NCBI RefSeq assembly: GCF_900100495.1 | Contig: NZ_FNCT01000011.1 | Span: forward strand, 62,001-126,000 | Length of the DNA: 64,000 nt | DNA from: Pseudomonas benzenivorans | GTDB lineage: Bacteria > Pseudomonadota > Gammaproteobacteria > Pseudomonadales > Pseudomonadaceae | Direction of reading: 5' to 3' | Shown: positions 25,921-35,303 of the stretch, piece by piece | Layout of the letters: each line of letters opens with the position of its first letter | How positions within the stretch are numbered: the first letter of the stretch is position 1 | Position numbers and translations under genes: made by a program | Notes under the pieces: model-generated | The model's database searches: none | What the model saw: only the letters and a program-made list of their open reading frames with translations | What the model was told of the DNA's origin: nothing

Positions 25921-27111
25921 ATGCCAGGGCTTGCAGGCAAATCCCCCCGAGGCATCCCGCGCACGATCTGGGCACTGGGCCTGGTCAGCCTGTGCATGGA
26001 TCTCTCGTCGGAGCTGGTGCACAGCCTGCTGCCGCTGTTCCTGGTCGGCGCGCTGGGCGCCAGCATGCTCACGGTCGGGCTGATCGAAGGGCTGGCCGAG
26101 GCGACGGCGCTGGTGGTCAAGGTGTTTTCCGGGGCGTTCAGCGATTTCCTCGGCCGGCGCAAGGGCCTGCTGCTGCTCGGCTACGGCCTGGCGGCGCTGA
26201 GCAAGCCGCTGTTTCCCCTGGCCGGCTCGGCCGAGCTGGTGTTCGGCGCGCGCCTGCTGGACCGGATCGGCAAGGGCGTCCGCGGCGCCCCGCGCGATGC
26301 GCTGATCGCCGACGTGGCCCCGGCCGACATCCGCGGCGCCTGCTTCGGCCTGCGTCAGTCGATGGATACCGCCGGCGCCTTTCTCGGGCCGATCCTGGCG
26401 ATCCTGCTGATGCTCGGCTTCGGCGGGGACATTACCCGGGTGCTGTGGTTCGCGGTGCTCCCCGCGCTGCTGGCGGTCGCCCTGCTCTGGGGCGGCGTCA
26501 GCGAACCGGCACGGGAAGCGCGGCGGCGGCGCTTTCGCTCGCCGATCCGCCTGCAGTCGCTGGGGCAGTTCACCCCGGCGTTCTGGTGGGTGGTCGGGAT
26601 AGGCGCGCTGTTCACCCTGGCGCGCTTCAGCGAAGCCTTCCTGCTGCTGCGCGCGCAGCAACTGGGCTTCGCCACCAGCTGGGTGCCGCTGGTCATGGTG
26701 GTGATGGCGGCGTTCTACATGCTCTCGGCCTACCCGGTAGGCAAGTGGTCGGATCGCATCGGCCGCAGCAGCCTGCTGAGTGCCGGCCTGCTGCTGTTGA
26801 TCCTCGCCGACCTGCTGTTGGCCTATGCCGAATCGCCCGCCCTGGTGCTGTTCGGCGTCGCCCTGTGGGGGCTGCACATGGGGTTCAGCCAGGGCATCTT
26901 GGCGGCGCTGGTGGCCGACACCACGCCGGCCGAGCTCAAGGGCACCGCCTTCGGCCTGTTCAACCTGCTCAGTGGCATCGCCCTGCTGCTGGCCAGCGCC
27001 GGCGCCGGCTGGCTGTGGCAGTCCTACGGCGCCGCCGCGACCTTCTATGCCGGCGCCGGATTGTCCGCTGCGGCACTGCTGCTGCTCGGGCTCAAGCGGC
27101 GATTGCAGTGA
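25921..27111 (+). CDS. MFS transporter, substrate unknown
   Basis: Inner-membrane transporter of 396 residues with 11-12 hydrophobic segments. FSDFLGRRKGLLLLGYG holds the conserved MFS loop 2-3 motif, and LLDRIGKGVRGAPRDALIADVAP is a subfamily block. The second half carries KWSDRIGRSSLL, the matching loop. The substrate cannot be inferred: the neighbours are a convergent aldo/keto reductase and a small polar protein. Confidence 0.85.
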   Translation: MPGLAGKSPRGIPRTIWALGLVSLCMDLSSELVHSLLPLFLVGALGASMLTVGLIEGLAEATALVVKVFSGAFSDFLGRRKGLLLLGYGLAALSKPLFPLAGSAELVFGARLLDRIGKGVRGAPRDALIADVAPADIRGACFGLRQSMDTAGAFLGPILAILLMLGFGGDITRVLWFAVLPALLAVALLWGGVSEPAREARRRRFRSPIRLQSLGQFTPAFWWVVGIGALFTLARFSEAFLLLRAQQLGFATSWVPLVMVVMAAFYMLSAYPVGKWSDRIGRSSLLSAGLLLLILADLLLAYAESPALVLFGVALWGLHMGFSQGILAALVADTTPAELKGTAFGLFNLLSGIALLLASAGAGWLWQSYGAAATFYAGAGLSAAALLLLGLKRRLQ

Positions 27112-27124
27112 AGCCGGACATGCC

Positions 27125-27988
27125 TCAGGGCGCCTTGATCCCGCGCGCCGCTTCGGCCAGGTAGAACCAGCTCGGCGCGTCCAGTTGCAGCGTGGCGCCA
27201 GCCAGGGCCTCCTCGATGCGCGCCCAGCGCAGGCTGCCGAGGATCGGCAGCGGGCTGCCCGGCAAGCGGCGCAGCCAGGCCAGGGCGACCTGGTTGGCGG
27301 TCGCCTGCAGCGCTTCGCCGACCTCGGCCAAGGCCTGTTGCAACGCCGGGCCGAACGCGCCGCCGGCCAGCGGCGACCAGGCCAGCACCTGCAGGCCATC
27401 GGCCTGCATGGCCTGCAGCCGGCCGTCCCAGGCGCTCTGCTGGGCCAGCAGCGACAGCTCGATCTGGTTGCAGCGCAGCGGCAGCTCGCGGCCGAGCACC
27501 TGCCAATGCAGCGGCTCGGCGTTGGACAGCCCCAGCCAGCCGACTTTGCCGCTCTCGACCAGGGCCTGCAGGGCGCGCACCACTTCATCGGCCTGCAGCA
27601 ACGGATCGGGCCGGTGCAGCAGGAAGCCATCCAGACGCTCGACGCCCAGGCGCGCCAACGACGCCTCGACCGCCTCGGTAAGGTAGGCCGCGCCCGTGTT
27701 GTAGTGCTTGACCCGCCAGCGCGAGCCGTCCTGCGCCGCCGGCACGATATCGGCCTTGCTGATCAGTTGCAGCTGCCGGCGCAACCCGGGCCGCAGGCGC
27801 AAGGCCTCGCCGAAGCGCGATTCGCACTGGCCGAGGCCGTAGATATTCGCGTGATCGAAGCCATTCAGGCCGCGTTCCACGCAGCGCTCGACGAAAGCCA
27901 GCAGGCCTTGCGGGGTGGCCAGCTCGGGGTAGTCGAGCAGGCGCATCATGCCGAGCAGCAGCGGCTGCTCGATCGGTGGTTGATTCAT
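27125..27988 (-). CDS. Aldo/keto reductase family oxidoreductase
   Basis: NADPH-dependent TIM-barrel reductase of 287 residues, of the YdhF-like branch. The catalytic tetrad is visible: Asp and Tyr in GFDHANIYG, Lys in LISKAD and His in FLLHRPDP. NADPH-site blocks GWLGLSNAEP and LPILGSLRWARI are present. The substrate is unknown. It is convergent with the MFS gene, 13 bp apart, and separated from eda by REPIN 7. Confidence 0.88.
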   Translation of the reverse strand: MNQPPIEQPLLLGMMRLLDYPELATPQGLLAFVERCVERGLNGFDHANIYGLGQCESRFGEALRLRPGLRRQLQLISKADIVPAAQDGSRWRVKHYNTGAAYLTEAVEASLARLGVERLDGFLLHRPDPLLQADEVVRALQALVESGKVGWLGLSNAEPLHWQVLGRELPLRCNQIELSLLAQQSAWDGRLQAMQADGLQVLAWSPLAGGAFGPALQQALAEVGEALQATANQVALAWLRRLPGSPLPILGSLRWARIEEALAGATLQLDAPSWFYLAEAARGIKAP

Positions 27989-28020
27989 GCTAGTTCCAGT
28001 AAAGAGTCGGGCGAACGCCC

Positions 28021-28102
28021 GTAGGGTATGCGGGGCCGCCTAGGCCGTGCGCACCAATGGGCACGCTGCGCTCATGGGATGGTGCGCATGGCGCACCCTA
28101 CC
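28021..28102. repeat. REPIN 7
   Basis: Long arm 28021-28056 (GTAGGGTATGCGGGGCCGCC, then TAGGCCGTGCGCACCA) and short arm 28081-28102 (GGTGCGCATGGCGCACCCTA plus CC). It sits between the aldo/keto reductase start and the eda stop. Confidence 0.8.
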
Positions 28103-28119
28103 CACTCTCCGCCGGCAGC

Positions 28120-28791
28120 TCACTCCAACAACTGCAGGGCCTCGGCGCTGGCCTGCTGGATGCGCGCCCAGTCGCCGTTCTTGACCCATTGGCTGTCGAA
28201 CATCCAGGTGCCGCCGACGCACATCACGTTGGGCAGCGCCATGTAGCGTTGCAGGTTGTCCGGATTGATGCCGCCGGTCGGGCAGAAGCGCACGCCGCCG
28301 AACGGGCCGCCGAGGGCCTTGAGCGCCGCGACGCCGCCGCAGACTTCCGCGGGGAACAGCTTGAAGCGGCGGTAGCCAAGGGCGTAGCCGAGCATGATGT
28401 CCGAGGCGCTGCTGGTGCCCGGCAGCATCGGCACGTCGCTCTCCAGGCCGGCCTGCAGCAGCTCGGCGGTGGAACCCGGGGTGACGATGAACTGCGCGCC
28501 GGCCTCGATCGCGGCGGCGAGCATCTGCCGGTCGAGCACGGTGCCGGCACCGACGCACAGTTCCGGGCGCTCCTCGCGCAGACGGCGGATGGCGGTCAGG
28601 CCGTGTTCCGAGCGCAGGGTGATTTCCAGCACGCCGAGGCCGCCGGCGGCCAGGGCATCGGCCAGCGGCAGGATGTCCTGCTCGCGGGCGATGGTGATCA
28701 CCGGCATGATCCGCGCACGGGCGCAGAGGCTGTCGATCTGGGCGATTTTCTCGGCCATGCGGGTTTGCAGGCTGTTGTCGTTCGTGGTCAT
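28120..28791 (-). CDS. eda: Eda, KDPG aldolase (2-keto-3-deoxy-6-phosphogluconate aldolase)
   Basis: Last step of the Entner-Doudoroff pathway: splits KDPG into pyruvate and glyceraldehyde-3-P. At 223 residues it has the class I aldolase residues E56 and R60 in LEITLRSE and the Schiff-base K144 in RFKLFPAEVCGG. TPGSTAELLQA and FCPTGGINPDN complete the phosphate and substrate sites. It is third in zwf-pgl-eda, 19 bp after pgl. Its partner Edd is at 58693. Confidence 0.96.
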   Translation of the reverse strand: MTTNDNSLQTRMAEKIAQIDSLCARARIMPVITIAREQDILPLADALAAGGLGVLEITLRSEHGLTAIRRLREERPELCVGAGTVLDRQMLAAAIEAGAQFIVTPGSTAELLQAGLESDVPMLPGTSSASDIMLGYALGYRRFKLFPAEVCGGVAALKALGGPFGGVRFCPTGGINPDNLQRYMALPNVMCVGGTWMFDSQWVKNGDWARIQQASAEALQLLE

Positions 28792-28810
28792 GTCGGCTGG
28801 TCCTTCGGCC

Positions 28811-29524
28811 CTAGGGGCACCAGTAGATCTCGAGGGGGGAATGCAGGAAGGCGCGAATCGGCATGCTCGCCACTTCGCCCTGCGCCAGGGCTTCGCTGAG
28901 GGTCGCCAGCTTGCCCTGGCCCTGGATGGCCAGCAGCGGCAAACGTGCGGATGCCAGCAGCGGCAGGGTCAGGCTCAGGCGCTGGTGCGGCACGCCGGGC
29001 GCCAGCAGCGGCAGGCAGCGGCGCGGACAGTCGGCGCGCAAGGCCTCGTCCAGGTTCGGGCTGTCCGGGAACAGCGAGGCGGTATGGCCGTCGTCGCCCA
29101 TGCCCAGCACCAGCACATCGATCGGTGGCAGCTCGGCCAGCGCCTGCTCGGCCTTCAGCGCCGCCTGTTCGAGGTTGCTGGCGACCTGGTACAAGCCGAT
29201 GAAGCGCGCCGCGGCGGCCGGGCCGCGCAGCAGGTGGCGGCGCACCAGGCCTTCGTTGCTGGTGGCGTGGTTGACCGGCACCCAGCGCTCGTCCGCCAGG
29301 CTGATAACCACCCGCGACCAGGGCAGCGGCTGCTGCGCCAGGCGTTCGAAGAAGGCGATCGGGCTGCGCCCGCCGGACACCACCAGGGTCGCCGTGCCGC
29401 GGCTGTCGATCGCCGTGCGCAGGGCTGCGGCCACCGCCTCGGCCAGGGCCTCGGCGAGCTGCGGTGGATTGCTCAGGCTGCGCGCCAGCACGCCCAGCGG
29501 CAGGTCGAGATCAGAGATCGCCAT
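28811..29524 (-). CDS. pgl: Pgl, 6-phosphogluconolactonase (DevB type)
   Basis: Hydrolyses 6-phosphogluconolactone made by Zwf. The 237-residue protein has VVSGGRSPIAFFERLAQ, ISLADERWVPVNHATSNEGLVRRHLL and VLVLGMGDDGHTASLFP, the standard DevB blocks. Its start overlaps the end of zwf by 14 bp, which implies translational coupling. Confidence 0.95.
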   Translation of the reverse strand: MAISDLDLPLGVLARSLSNPPQLAEALAEAVAAALRTAIDSRGTATLVVSGGRSPIAFFERLAQQPLPWSRVVISLADERWVPVNHATSNEGLVRRHLLRGPAAAARFIGLYQVASNLEQAALKAEQALAELPPIDVLVLGMGDDGHTASLFPDSPNLDEALRADCPRRCLPLLAPGVPHQRLSLTLPLLASARLPLLAIQGQGKLATLSEALAQGEVASMPIRAFLHSPLEIYWCP

Positions 29525-30980
29525 ACCAGGTCCTCCCGTCGCGGGTGATCAGGGCGATCGAGCCCATCGGCCCCCAGGTGCCGGCGGCATAGGGTTTCGG
29601 CGCATCGCCGAGCTGCTTCCAGCCGGCGATCAACTGGTCGCACCACTGCCAGGCGGATTCGATCTCGTCCTTGCGCACGAACAGGTTCTGGTTGCCGCGC
29701 ATCACCTCCAGCAGCAGGCGCTCGTAGGCGTCGGGAATCCGCGCGCTGCGGTAGGTGTCGGAAAAGTTCAGCTGCAGCGGGCCGCTGCGCAGCTGCATGC
29801 CCTTGTCCAGGCCCTGGTCCTTGGTCATCACCTGCAGGGCGATGCCCTCGTCCGGCTGCAGGCGGATGATCAGCTTGTTGCCGATCAACTGGCGCTGCTC
29901 CGGGGCGAAGATGTAGTGCGGCGGTTCCTTGAAGTGGATGACGATCTGCGACAGCTTCTGCGCCATGCGCTTGCCGGTGCGCAGGTAGAACGGCACGCCG
30001 GCCCAGCGCCAGTTGCGGATGTCGGCGCGCAGGGCGACGAAGGTCTCGGTGTCGCTCTGGGTATTGGAGTTCTCCTCTTCCAGGTAACCCGGCACCGCCT
30101 TGCCGTCGCTGCTGCCGGCGACGTACTGGCCACGCACCACCTGGCGGCCGAGCTGGGCAGCGGTGATCGGCTCGAGCGCCTTGAGCACCTTGACCTTCTC
30201 GTCGCGGATGCTGTCGGCGGAGAGGTCGCTGGGCGGGTCCATGGCGATCAGGCAGAGCAGTTGCAACAGGTGGTTCTGGATCATGTCGCGCAGCTGCCCG
30301 GCCTGGTCGAAGTAGCCCCAGCGGCCCTCGATGCCGACCTTCTCGGCCACGGTGATCTCGACGTGGGAGATGTGGTTCTGGTTCCACTGGGTTTCGAACA
30401 GGCTGTTGGCGAAGCGCAGGGCGATCAGGTTCTGCACCGTCTCCTTGCCCAGGTAATGGTCGATCCGGTAGATGCGGGTTTCCGGGAAATACTGCGCGAC
30501 CGCATCGTTCACCGCCCGCGAGGACGCCAGGTCGTGGCCGATGGGCTTCTCCAGCACCACCCGGGTGCGTTCGGCCAGGCCGAACTGGGCCAGGTTGGCG
30601 CAGATGCCGCCGTAGACCGAGGCCGGCGTGGCGAAATAGGCAATCAGCGACTGCGCAGCGCCGACCTGTTCGGCCAGCGCGGCGTAGTCATCGGTCTCGA
30701 AGAAATCCATGCTCAGGTAGCACAGGCGCGCCTGGAAGCGTTGCAGCACCGCCGCATCGACTTCGCCGGCCGGCACGTAGCGGCGCAGATGGGTGTCGAT
30801 CGCCGCCAGGTACTGCTCGGCGTCGCCGCTCTCGCGGGCCAGGGCGAGGATCCGCGTGTCGGCGTGCAGCAAGCCCGCGCGATCGAGCTGGTAGAGCGCC
30901 GGAAAGAGTTTGCGCAAGGCCAGGTCACCCAGCGCACCGAACAAGGCAAAAGTACAGGGTTCAACGGTTATCGATGGCAT
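29511..30980 (-). CDS. zwf: Zwf, glucose-6-phosphate 1-dehydrogenase
   Basis: Oxidises glucose-6-P to 6-phosphogluconolactone with NADP or NAD. It has 489 residues. The nucleotide-binding start is FALFGALGDLALRKLFPALY, and the substrate-site motif RIDHYLGKE contains the catalytic His and Lys. It is first in zwf-pgl-eda and divergent from hexR. A HexR-type palindrome lies 66 bp upstream, so the operon should be induced when KDPG accumulates. Confidence 0.97.
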   Translation of the reverse strand: MPSITVEPCTFALFGALGDLALRKLFPALYQLDRAGLLHADTRILALARESGDAEQYLAAIDTHLRRYVPAGEVDAAVLQRFQARLCYLSMDFFETDDYAALAEQVGAAQSLIAYFATPASVYGGICANLAQFGLAERTRVVLEKPIGHDLASSRAVNDAVAQYFPETRIYRIDHYLGKETVQNLIALRFANSLFETQWNQNHISHVEITVAEKVGIEGRWGYFDQAGQLRDMIQNHLLQLLCLIAMDPPSDLSADSIRDEKVKVLKALEPITAAQLGRQVVRGQYVAGSSDGKAVPGYLEEENSNTQSDTETFVALRADIRNWRWAGVPFYLRTGKRMAQKLSQIVIHFKEPPHYIFAPEQRQLIGNKLIIRLQPDEGIALQVMTKDQGLDKGMQLRSGPLQLNFSDTYRSARIPDAYERLLLEVMRGNQNLFVRKDEIESAWQWCDQLIAGWKQLGDAPKPYAAGTWGPMGSIALITRDGRTWYGDL

Positions 30981-31045
30981 GATGTTTGTTCTTTTATCAA
31001 GTTACGCTAGAAATACCCGGTTGACGGGGAATAATCAAGGTTGCA

Positions 31046-31064
31046 TGTTGTAATAAAAACAACA
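31046..31064. promoter_or_regulatory. HexR operator between zwf and hexR
   Basis: TGTTGTAATAAAAACAACA contains TTGT-N7-ACAA, the HexR consensus reported for pseudomonads, extended to TGTTGT/ACAACA. It lies between the divergent zwf and hexR starts. Confidence 0.85.
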
Positions 31065-31161
31065 TTTCGACAAAAAACACATTCAGGTGGTCGCGACCCG
31101 GGACCATCAGTACGATAGACCGGCATTTTCATCGCTTTCATCGCTCGCCTGAGGAAGATAA

Positions 31162-32031
31162 ATGGATCGCGTGCGAAACCTTCTGGAGCAGATCCAGAGC
31201 CGTCTCGACAGCCTGAACAAGGCCGAGCGCAAAGTCGCCGAGGTGATTCTGCGCAACCCGCAGCAAGCCACCCGCTTCAGTATTGCCGCCCTGGCGCAAG
31301 CCGCCCAGGTCAGCGAGCCGACGGTCAACCGCTTCTGCCGCTCGTTCAACGTCAACGGTTACCCCGAGCTGAAAATGCAGCTGGCGCAGAGCCTGGCCAG
31401 CGGCGCCGCCTATGTCAGCCGCGCGGTGGAAGCCGACGACAGCCCCGAGGCCTACACCCGCAAGATCTTCGGCAGCGCCATCGCCTCGCTGGATAGCGCC
31501 TGCCAGTCGCTCGACCCGCAACTGATCAGCCGCGCCGTCGACCTGCTGATCCAGGCCCGGCAGATCCACTTCTTCGGCCTCGGCGCCTCGGCACCGGTAG
31601 CCCTCGATGCACAGCACAAGTTCTTCCGCTTCAACCTCGCGGTCTCGGCCCACGCCGACGTGCTGATGCAGCGCATGCTGGCCTCGGTGGCGCATACCGG
31701 CGACCTGTTCGTGATCATCTCCTACACCGGGCGCACCCGCGAGCTGGTCGAGGTGGCGCGCCTGGCGCGGGAGAACGGCGCCTCGGTGCTCGGTCTGACC
31801 GCCGCCGGCTCGCCGCTGGCCAAGGCCAGCACCCTGAGCCTGGACATCCCGCTGCCGGAGGACACCGACATCTACATGCCGATGACCTCGCGGATCATCC
31901 AGCTCACCGTGCTCGACGTGCTGGCCACCGGCATGACCCTGCGCCGCGGCGTGGACTTCCAGCCGCACCTGCGCAAGATCAAGGAAAGCCTCAACGCCAG
32001 CCGCTATCCGGCCGACGAGGAACTCGGCTAG
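31162..32031 (+). CDS. hexR: HexR, RpiR-family repressor of glucose catabolism
   Basis: A 289-residue regulator with an N-terminal RpiR winged helix (FSIAALAQAAQVSEPTVNRFCRSF) and a C-terminal SIS sugar-phosphate-binding domain (about 120-260, including IHFFGLGASAPVALDAQHKFFRF and VIISYTGRTRELVEVA). In pseudomonads it represses zwf, edd and gap-1 and is released by KDPG. Operators matching its consensus are seen before zwf, pyk and gap-1/edd in this window, so all its likely targets are close by. Confidence 0.95.
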   Translation: MDRVRNLLEQIQSRLDSLNKAERKVAEVILRNPQQATRFSIAALAQAAQVSEPTVNRFCRSFNVNGYPELKMQLAQSLASGAAYVSRAVEADDSPEAYTRKIFGSAIASLDSACQSLDPQLISRAVDLLIQARQIHFFGLGASAPVALDAQHKFFRFNLAVSAHADVLMQRMLASVAHTGDLFVIISYTGRTRELVEVARLARENGASVLGLTAAGSPLAKASTLSLDIPLPEDTDIYMPMTSRIIQLTVLDVLATGMTLRRGVDFQPHLRKIKESLNASRYPADEELG

Positions 32032-32044
32032 CCCGCCCCCGGCC

Positions 32045-32115
32045 CGTAGGGTGCGCCGTACGCACCAGGCACCCGGCCCGGGCGGTGCGCACAGCCCAGG
32101 CGGCCGCGCGCACCA
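32045..32115. repeat. REPIN 8 (degenerate second arm)
   Basis: Short arm 32045-32067 (CGTAGGGTGCGCCG plus TACGCACCA) and a decayed long arm 32084-32115 containing CCCAGGCGGCCGC but ending CACCA where CCCTAC is expected. It separates the convergent hexR and gpmI ends. Confidence 0.7.
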
Positions 32116-32124
32116 CAGCCGCCG

Positions 32125-33651
32125 TTAACCGCTCACCAACAACGACTCCCCATCCATCTCCGCCGGCACCGCCAGGTCCATCAGCTCCAGCAGGGTCGGC
32201 GCGATGTCGCACAGCCGACCGTCCCTGAGCCGGAACTGCCCGGCCCGGCCGCCGACCAGGATCAGCGGCACCGGATTGAGGGTGTGCGCGGTATGCACCT
32301 GCCCCGACGCAGCATCGAGCATCTGCTCGACGTTGCCGTGGTCGGCGCTGATCAGGCACTCGCCGCCGGCCGCCAGGGTCGCCTCGACCACCCGGGCCAG
32401 GCAGGCATCCAGCACCTCGACCGCCTGCACCGCGGCGGCGAAGGAGCCGGTGTGGCCGACCATGTCGCCGTTGGCGTAGTTGCACACGATCAGGTCGAAG
32501 GCCCGACTGTGGATCGCCGCGACCAACCGCTCGGTCAGCTCGGGCGCGCTCATCTGCGGCTGCAGGTCGTAGGACGCCACGTTCGGCGAGGGGATCAGGA
32601 TGCGCTCTTCACCGGCAAACGGCTGCTCGCGGCCAGCATTGAAGAAGAAGGTGACGTGGGCGTATTTCTCCGTCTCGGCGATGCGCAGCTGGGTCTTGCC
32701 CAGCGCCGCCAGGTACTCGCCCAGGCTGTTGTCGAGCGCTTGCGGTGGAAAGGCGCAAGGCCCGTCGAGTCGTTCCGAATAGCGGGTCAGGGTCAGCAGG
32801 CGCTGTTTGTCGATCAACTGGCGCCGCGCGAAGCCGGCGAACTCAGGCTCGATCAACGCCTGGCTCAACTGCCGCGCCCGGTCGGGGCGGAAATTCATGA
32901 AGATCAGCGCATCCTCCGCCGCCACCCGGACCGGCTGGCCGATGACGGTGGCGCGAACGAACTCGTCCGACTCGCCGCGCGCGTAGGCCGCCTGCAACCC
33001 CTGCTCGGCGCTCGCCGCGTGGAATTCGCCGCGGCCGTCGACGATCAGGGCATGCGCCGCCTCGATGCGCTCCCAGCGATTGTCGCGATCCATCGCGTAG
33101 TAGCGGCCGATCAGCGAGGCGATGCGCCCCTTGCCCAGCGCCGTCAACTCGGCCTCGAGCGCCGCGATGGAGGCCTGGGCACTCTTCGGCGGGGTGTCGC
33201 GACCATCGAGGAAGGCGTGCACATAGAAGCGCTGGATGCCGCGCTCGGCCAGCACCTGGCAGGCCGCGACGATCTGCTCGGCGTGACTGTGCACGCCGCC
33301 CGGCGACAGCAGGCCGAGCAGGTGCACCGCGCCACCGCGCATCTGCGCCCCGTCCAGCAGCTCGAGCAGCGCCGGATTGGCCGCGAACTCGCCGTCGGCG
33401 ATGGCCTGGTCGATGCGCGTCAGGCTCTGGTAGACGACGCGCCCGGCGCCGAGGTTCATGTGCCCGACTTCCGAGTTGCCCATCTGCCCCTCGGGCAGGC
33501 CGACGGCCAGCCCCGAGGTGGCGATCCGGCTATGCGGATAGTGCGCAAACAGCGCATCCAGCGTCGGCGTGTGCGCGGCGGCGAAGGCATTGGCCTCGGC
33601 CTCCTGGCGCAGGCCGATGCCGTCGAGGATGATCAGGCTCCGAGTGGTCAT
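32125..33651 (-). CDS. gpmI: GpmI, cofactor-independent phosphoglycerate mutase
   Basis: Converts 3-phosphoglycerate to 2-phosphoglycerate using two Mn ions. It has 508 residues of the alkaline phosphatase fold. The first metal residue is D10 in ILDGIG, and the phosphoserine nucleophile is S60 in GQMGNSEVGHMNLGAGR. The late metal sites CNYANGDMVGHTG and CLISADHGNVEQM are present. It is last in pyk-orf58-eno-gapN-gpmI, 11 bp after gapN, and uses the product of GapN directly. Confidence 0.94.
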   Translation of the reverse strand: MTTRSLIILDGIGLRQEAEANAFAAAHTPTLDALFAHYPHSRIATSGLAVGLPEGQMGNSEVGHMNLGAGRVVYQSLTRIDQAIADGEFAANPALLELLDGAQMRGGAVHLLGLLSPGGVHSHAEQIVAACQVLAERGIQRFYVHAFLDGRDTPPKSAQASIAALEAELTALGKGRIASLIGRYYAMDRDNRWERIEAAHALIVDGRGEFHAASAEQGLQAAYARGESDEFVRATVIGQPVRVAAEDALIFMNFRPDRARQLSQALIEPEFAGFARRQLIDKQRLLTLTRYSERLDGPCAFPPQALDNSLGEYLAALGKTQLRIAETEKYAHVTFFFNAGREQPFAGEERILIPSPNVASYDLQPQMSAPELTERLVAAIHSRAFDLIVCNYANGDMVGHTGSFAAAVQAVEVLDACLARVVEATLAAGGECLISADHGNVEQMLDAASGQVHTAHTLNPVPLILVGGRAGQFRLRDGRLCDIAPTLLELMDLAVPAEMDGESLLVSG

Positions 33652-33662
33652 CGCCCGCCCCT

Positions 33663-35288
33663 TCAGAAGATGTAGTCGGTGGTCAGGAAGCTCGACTCGC
33701 GGTTGCGGATGATCTCGCTGACCAGGGCCTTGTTGCTCTCCTGGAACTTGGTCGCCACCAGGGTACGGATGGAGAACACCCGCAGCGCGTCATGCACCGA
33801 CAGGGTGCCCTCGGCCGAGTTCTTCCGTCCGTTGAACGGGTAGCTGTCCGGCCCGCGCTGGCACTGGGCGTTGATGTTGATCCGCCCCACCTGGTTGGCG
33901 AAGGCATCGACCAGCCGCCCGACCTGCGCCGAGTCGTTGCCGAAGAGGCTCAGTTGCTGGCCGTAATCGGAATCCAGCACGTAGTCGATCACCGTCTGCA
34001 GGTCGCGGTAGGGCACCACCGGCACCAGCGGGCCGAACTGCTCCTCCTGGTAGATGCGCATCTGCGCGCTCACCGGGTAGAGCACGGCCGGATAGAAGAA
34101 CGACTCGCGCGACTCGCCGCCGCCGGCGTTCACCACCCGCGCGCCCTTGTCCAGCGCATCGGCCACCAGCGCCTTGAGGTAGTCGGCCTTGCCCGCCTCG
34201 GGCAACGGCGTCAGGGCCACGCCCGGCTCCCAGGGCATGCCCGGCTTGAGCGCGGCGAGCTTGGCGTTGAACTTGTCGAGGAAGCTGTCGACCACCTCCT
34301 CGTGCACGAAGAGGATCTTCAGCGCGGTGCAGCGCTGGCCGTTGAACGACAGCGCGCCGGTGAGCGCCTCGCTCACCGCGTTGTCCAGGTCGACCTGCGG
34401 CAGGACGATCCCCGGATTCTTCGCGTCCAGGCCCAGCGCCGCGCGCAGGCGGTGTGGGCGCGGGTGCAGCTTCTTCAGGTCGCTGGCGCCCTTGTGCGTG
34501 CCGATGAAGGCGAACACGTCGACCTTGCCGCTGGCCATCAGCGCGCTGACGGTCTCGCGGCCGCTGCCGTAGATCACGTTGATCACCCCGGCCGGGAAGC
34601 TGTCGCGGAACGCCTCGAGCAGCGGGCGGATCAGCAGCACGCCGAACTTGGCCGGCTTGAACACCACGGTGTTGCCCATGATCAGCGCCGGGATCAGGGT
34701 GGTGAAGGTCTCGTTCAGCGGATAGTTGTACGGCCCCATGCACAGGGTCACGCCCAGCGGCACGCGGCGGATCTGCCCGAGGGTGTCCTGCTCCAGCTCG
34801 AAGCGGCTGGAACGGCGATCCAGCTCCTTGAGCGCACCGATGGTGTCGACGATGTAGTCGCAGGTGCGGTCGAACTCCTTCTCCGAGTCCTTGAGGTTCT
34901 TGCCGATCTCCCACATCAGCAGCTTGACCACCGGCTCGCGCTGCTCGCGCATGCGCGCCAGGAACGCCTCCACATGCTGGATGCGCTCGGCCACGCGCAT
35001 GGTCGGCCAGGCGCCCTGGCCGTTGGCGTAGGCGCGCACCGCGGCATCCAGGGCGACCAGCGCCGCCTCGGCGTCGAGCTGCGGGGTGCTGCCGAGGATC
35101 ACCTGGCGGTCGCCCTCCTCGCTGGCCAGGAATACCGGGCTGCGCACAGTGGCCAGCGGCCCCTCCCAGGTGCGCAGCTGGCCATCGACCAGGTAGTCGC
35201 GCTGCTCGATCGGCTCAGCGGGACGGTATTGCTCGGGAATCTCGGCCAAACGCGGAAACAGGCTGTTGAGACGGTTAGCGGTGGTCAT
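33663..35288 (-). CDS. gapN: GapN-type NADP-dependent glyceraldehyde-3-phosphate dehydrogenase (non-phosphorylating)
   Basis: Aldehyde dehydrogenase superfamily member of 541 residues, expected to oxidise glyceraldehyde-3-P straight to 3-phosphoglycerate with NADP. The catalytic Cys is C320 in FNGQRCTALK. The oxyanion Asn lies in GPYNYPLNE, and FKPAK binds the cofactor. It is longer than typical GapN (about 475-500). Where other aldehyde dehydrogenases have the ELGGK box with the general-base Glu, this protein reads LGLDAKNP (285-292). GapN assignment rests on overall resemblance and on the operon with gpmI, eno and pyk; another phosphorylated aldehyde cannot be excluded. Confidence 0.8.
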   Translation of the reverse strand: MTTANRLNSLFPRLAEIPEQYRPAEPIEQRDYLVDGQLRTWEGPLATVRSPVFLASEEGDRQVILGSTPQLDAEAALVALDAAVRAYANGQGAWPTMRVAERIQHVEAFLARMREQREPVVKLLMWEIGKNLKDSEKEFDRTCDYIVDTIGALKELDRRSSRFELEQDTLGQIRRVPLGVTLCMGPYNYPLNETFTTLIPALIMGNTVVFKPAKFGVLLIRPLLEAFRDSFPAGVINVIYGSGRETVSALMASGKVDVFAFIGTHKGASDLKKLHPRPHRLRAALGLDAKNPGIVLPQVDLDNAVSEALTGALSFNGQRCTALKILFVHEEVVDSFLDKFNAKLAALKPGMPWEPGVALTPLPEAGKADYLKALVADALDKGARVVNAGGGESRESFFYPAVLYPVSAQMRIYQEEQFGPLVPVVPYRDLQTVIDYVLDSDYGQQLSLFGNDSAQVGRLVDAFANQVGRININAQCQRGPDSYPFNGRKNSAEGTLSVHDALRVFSIRTLVATKFQESNKALVSEIIRNRESSFLTTDYIF

Positions 35289-35303
35289 GGCATTACCTCT
35301 TGG

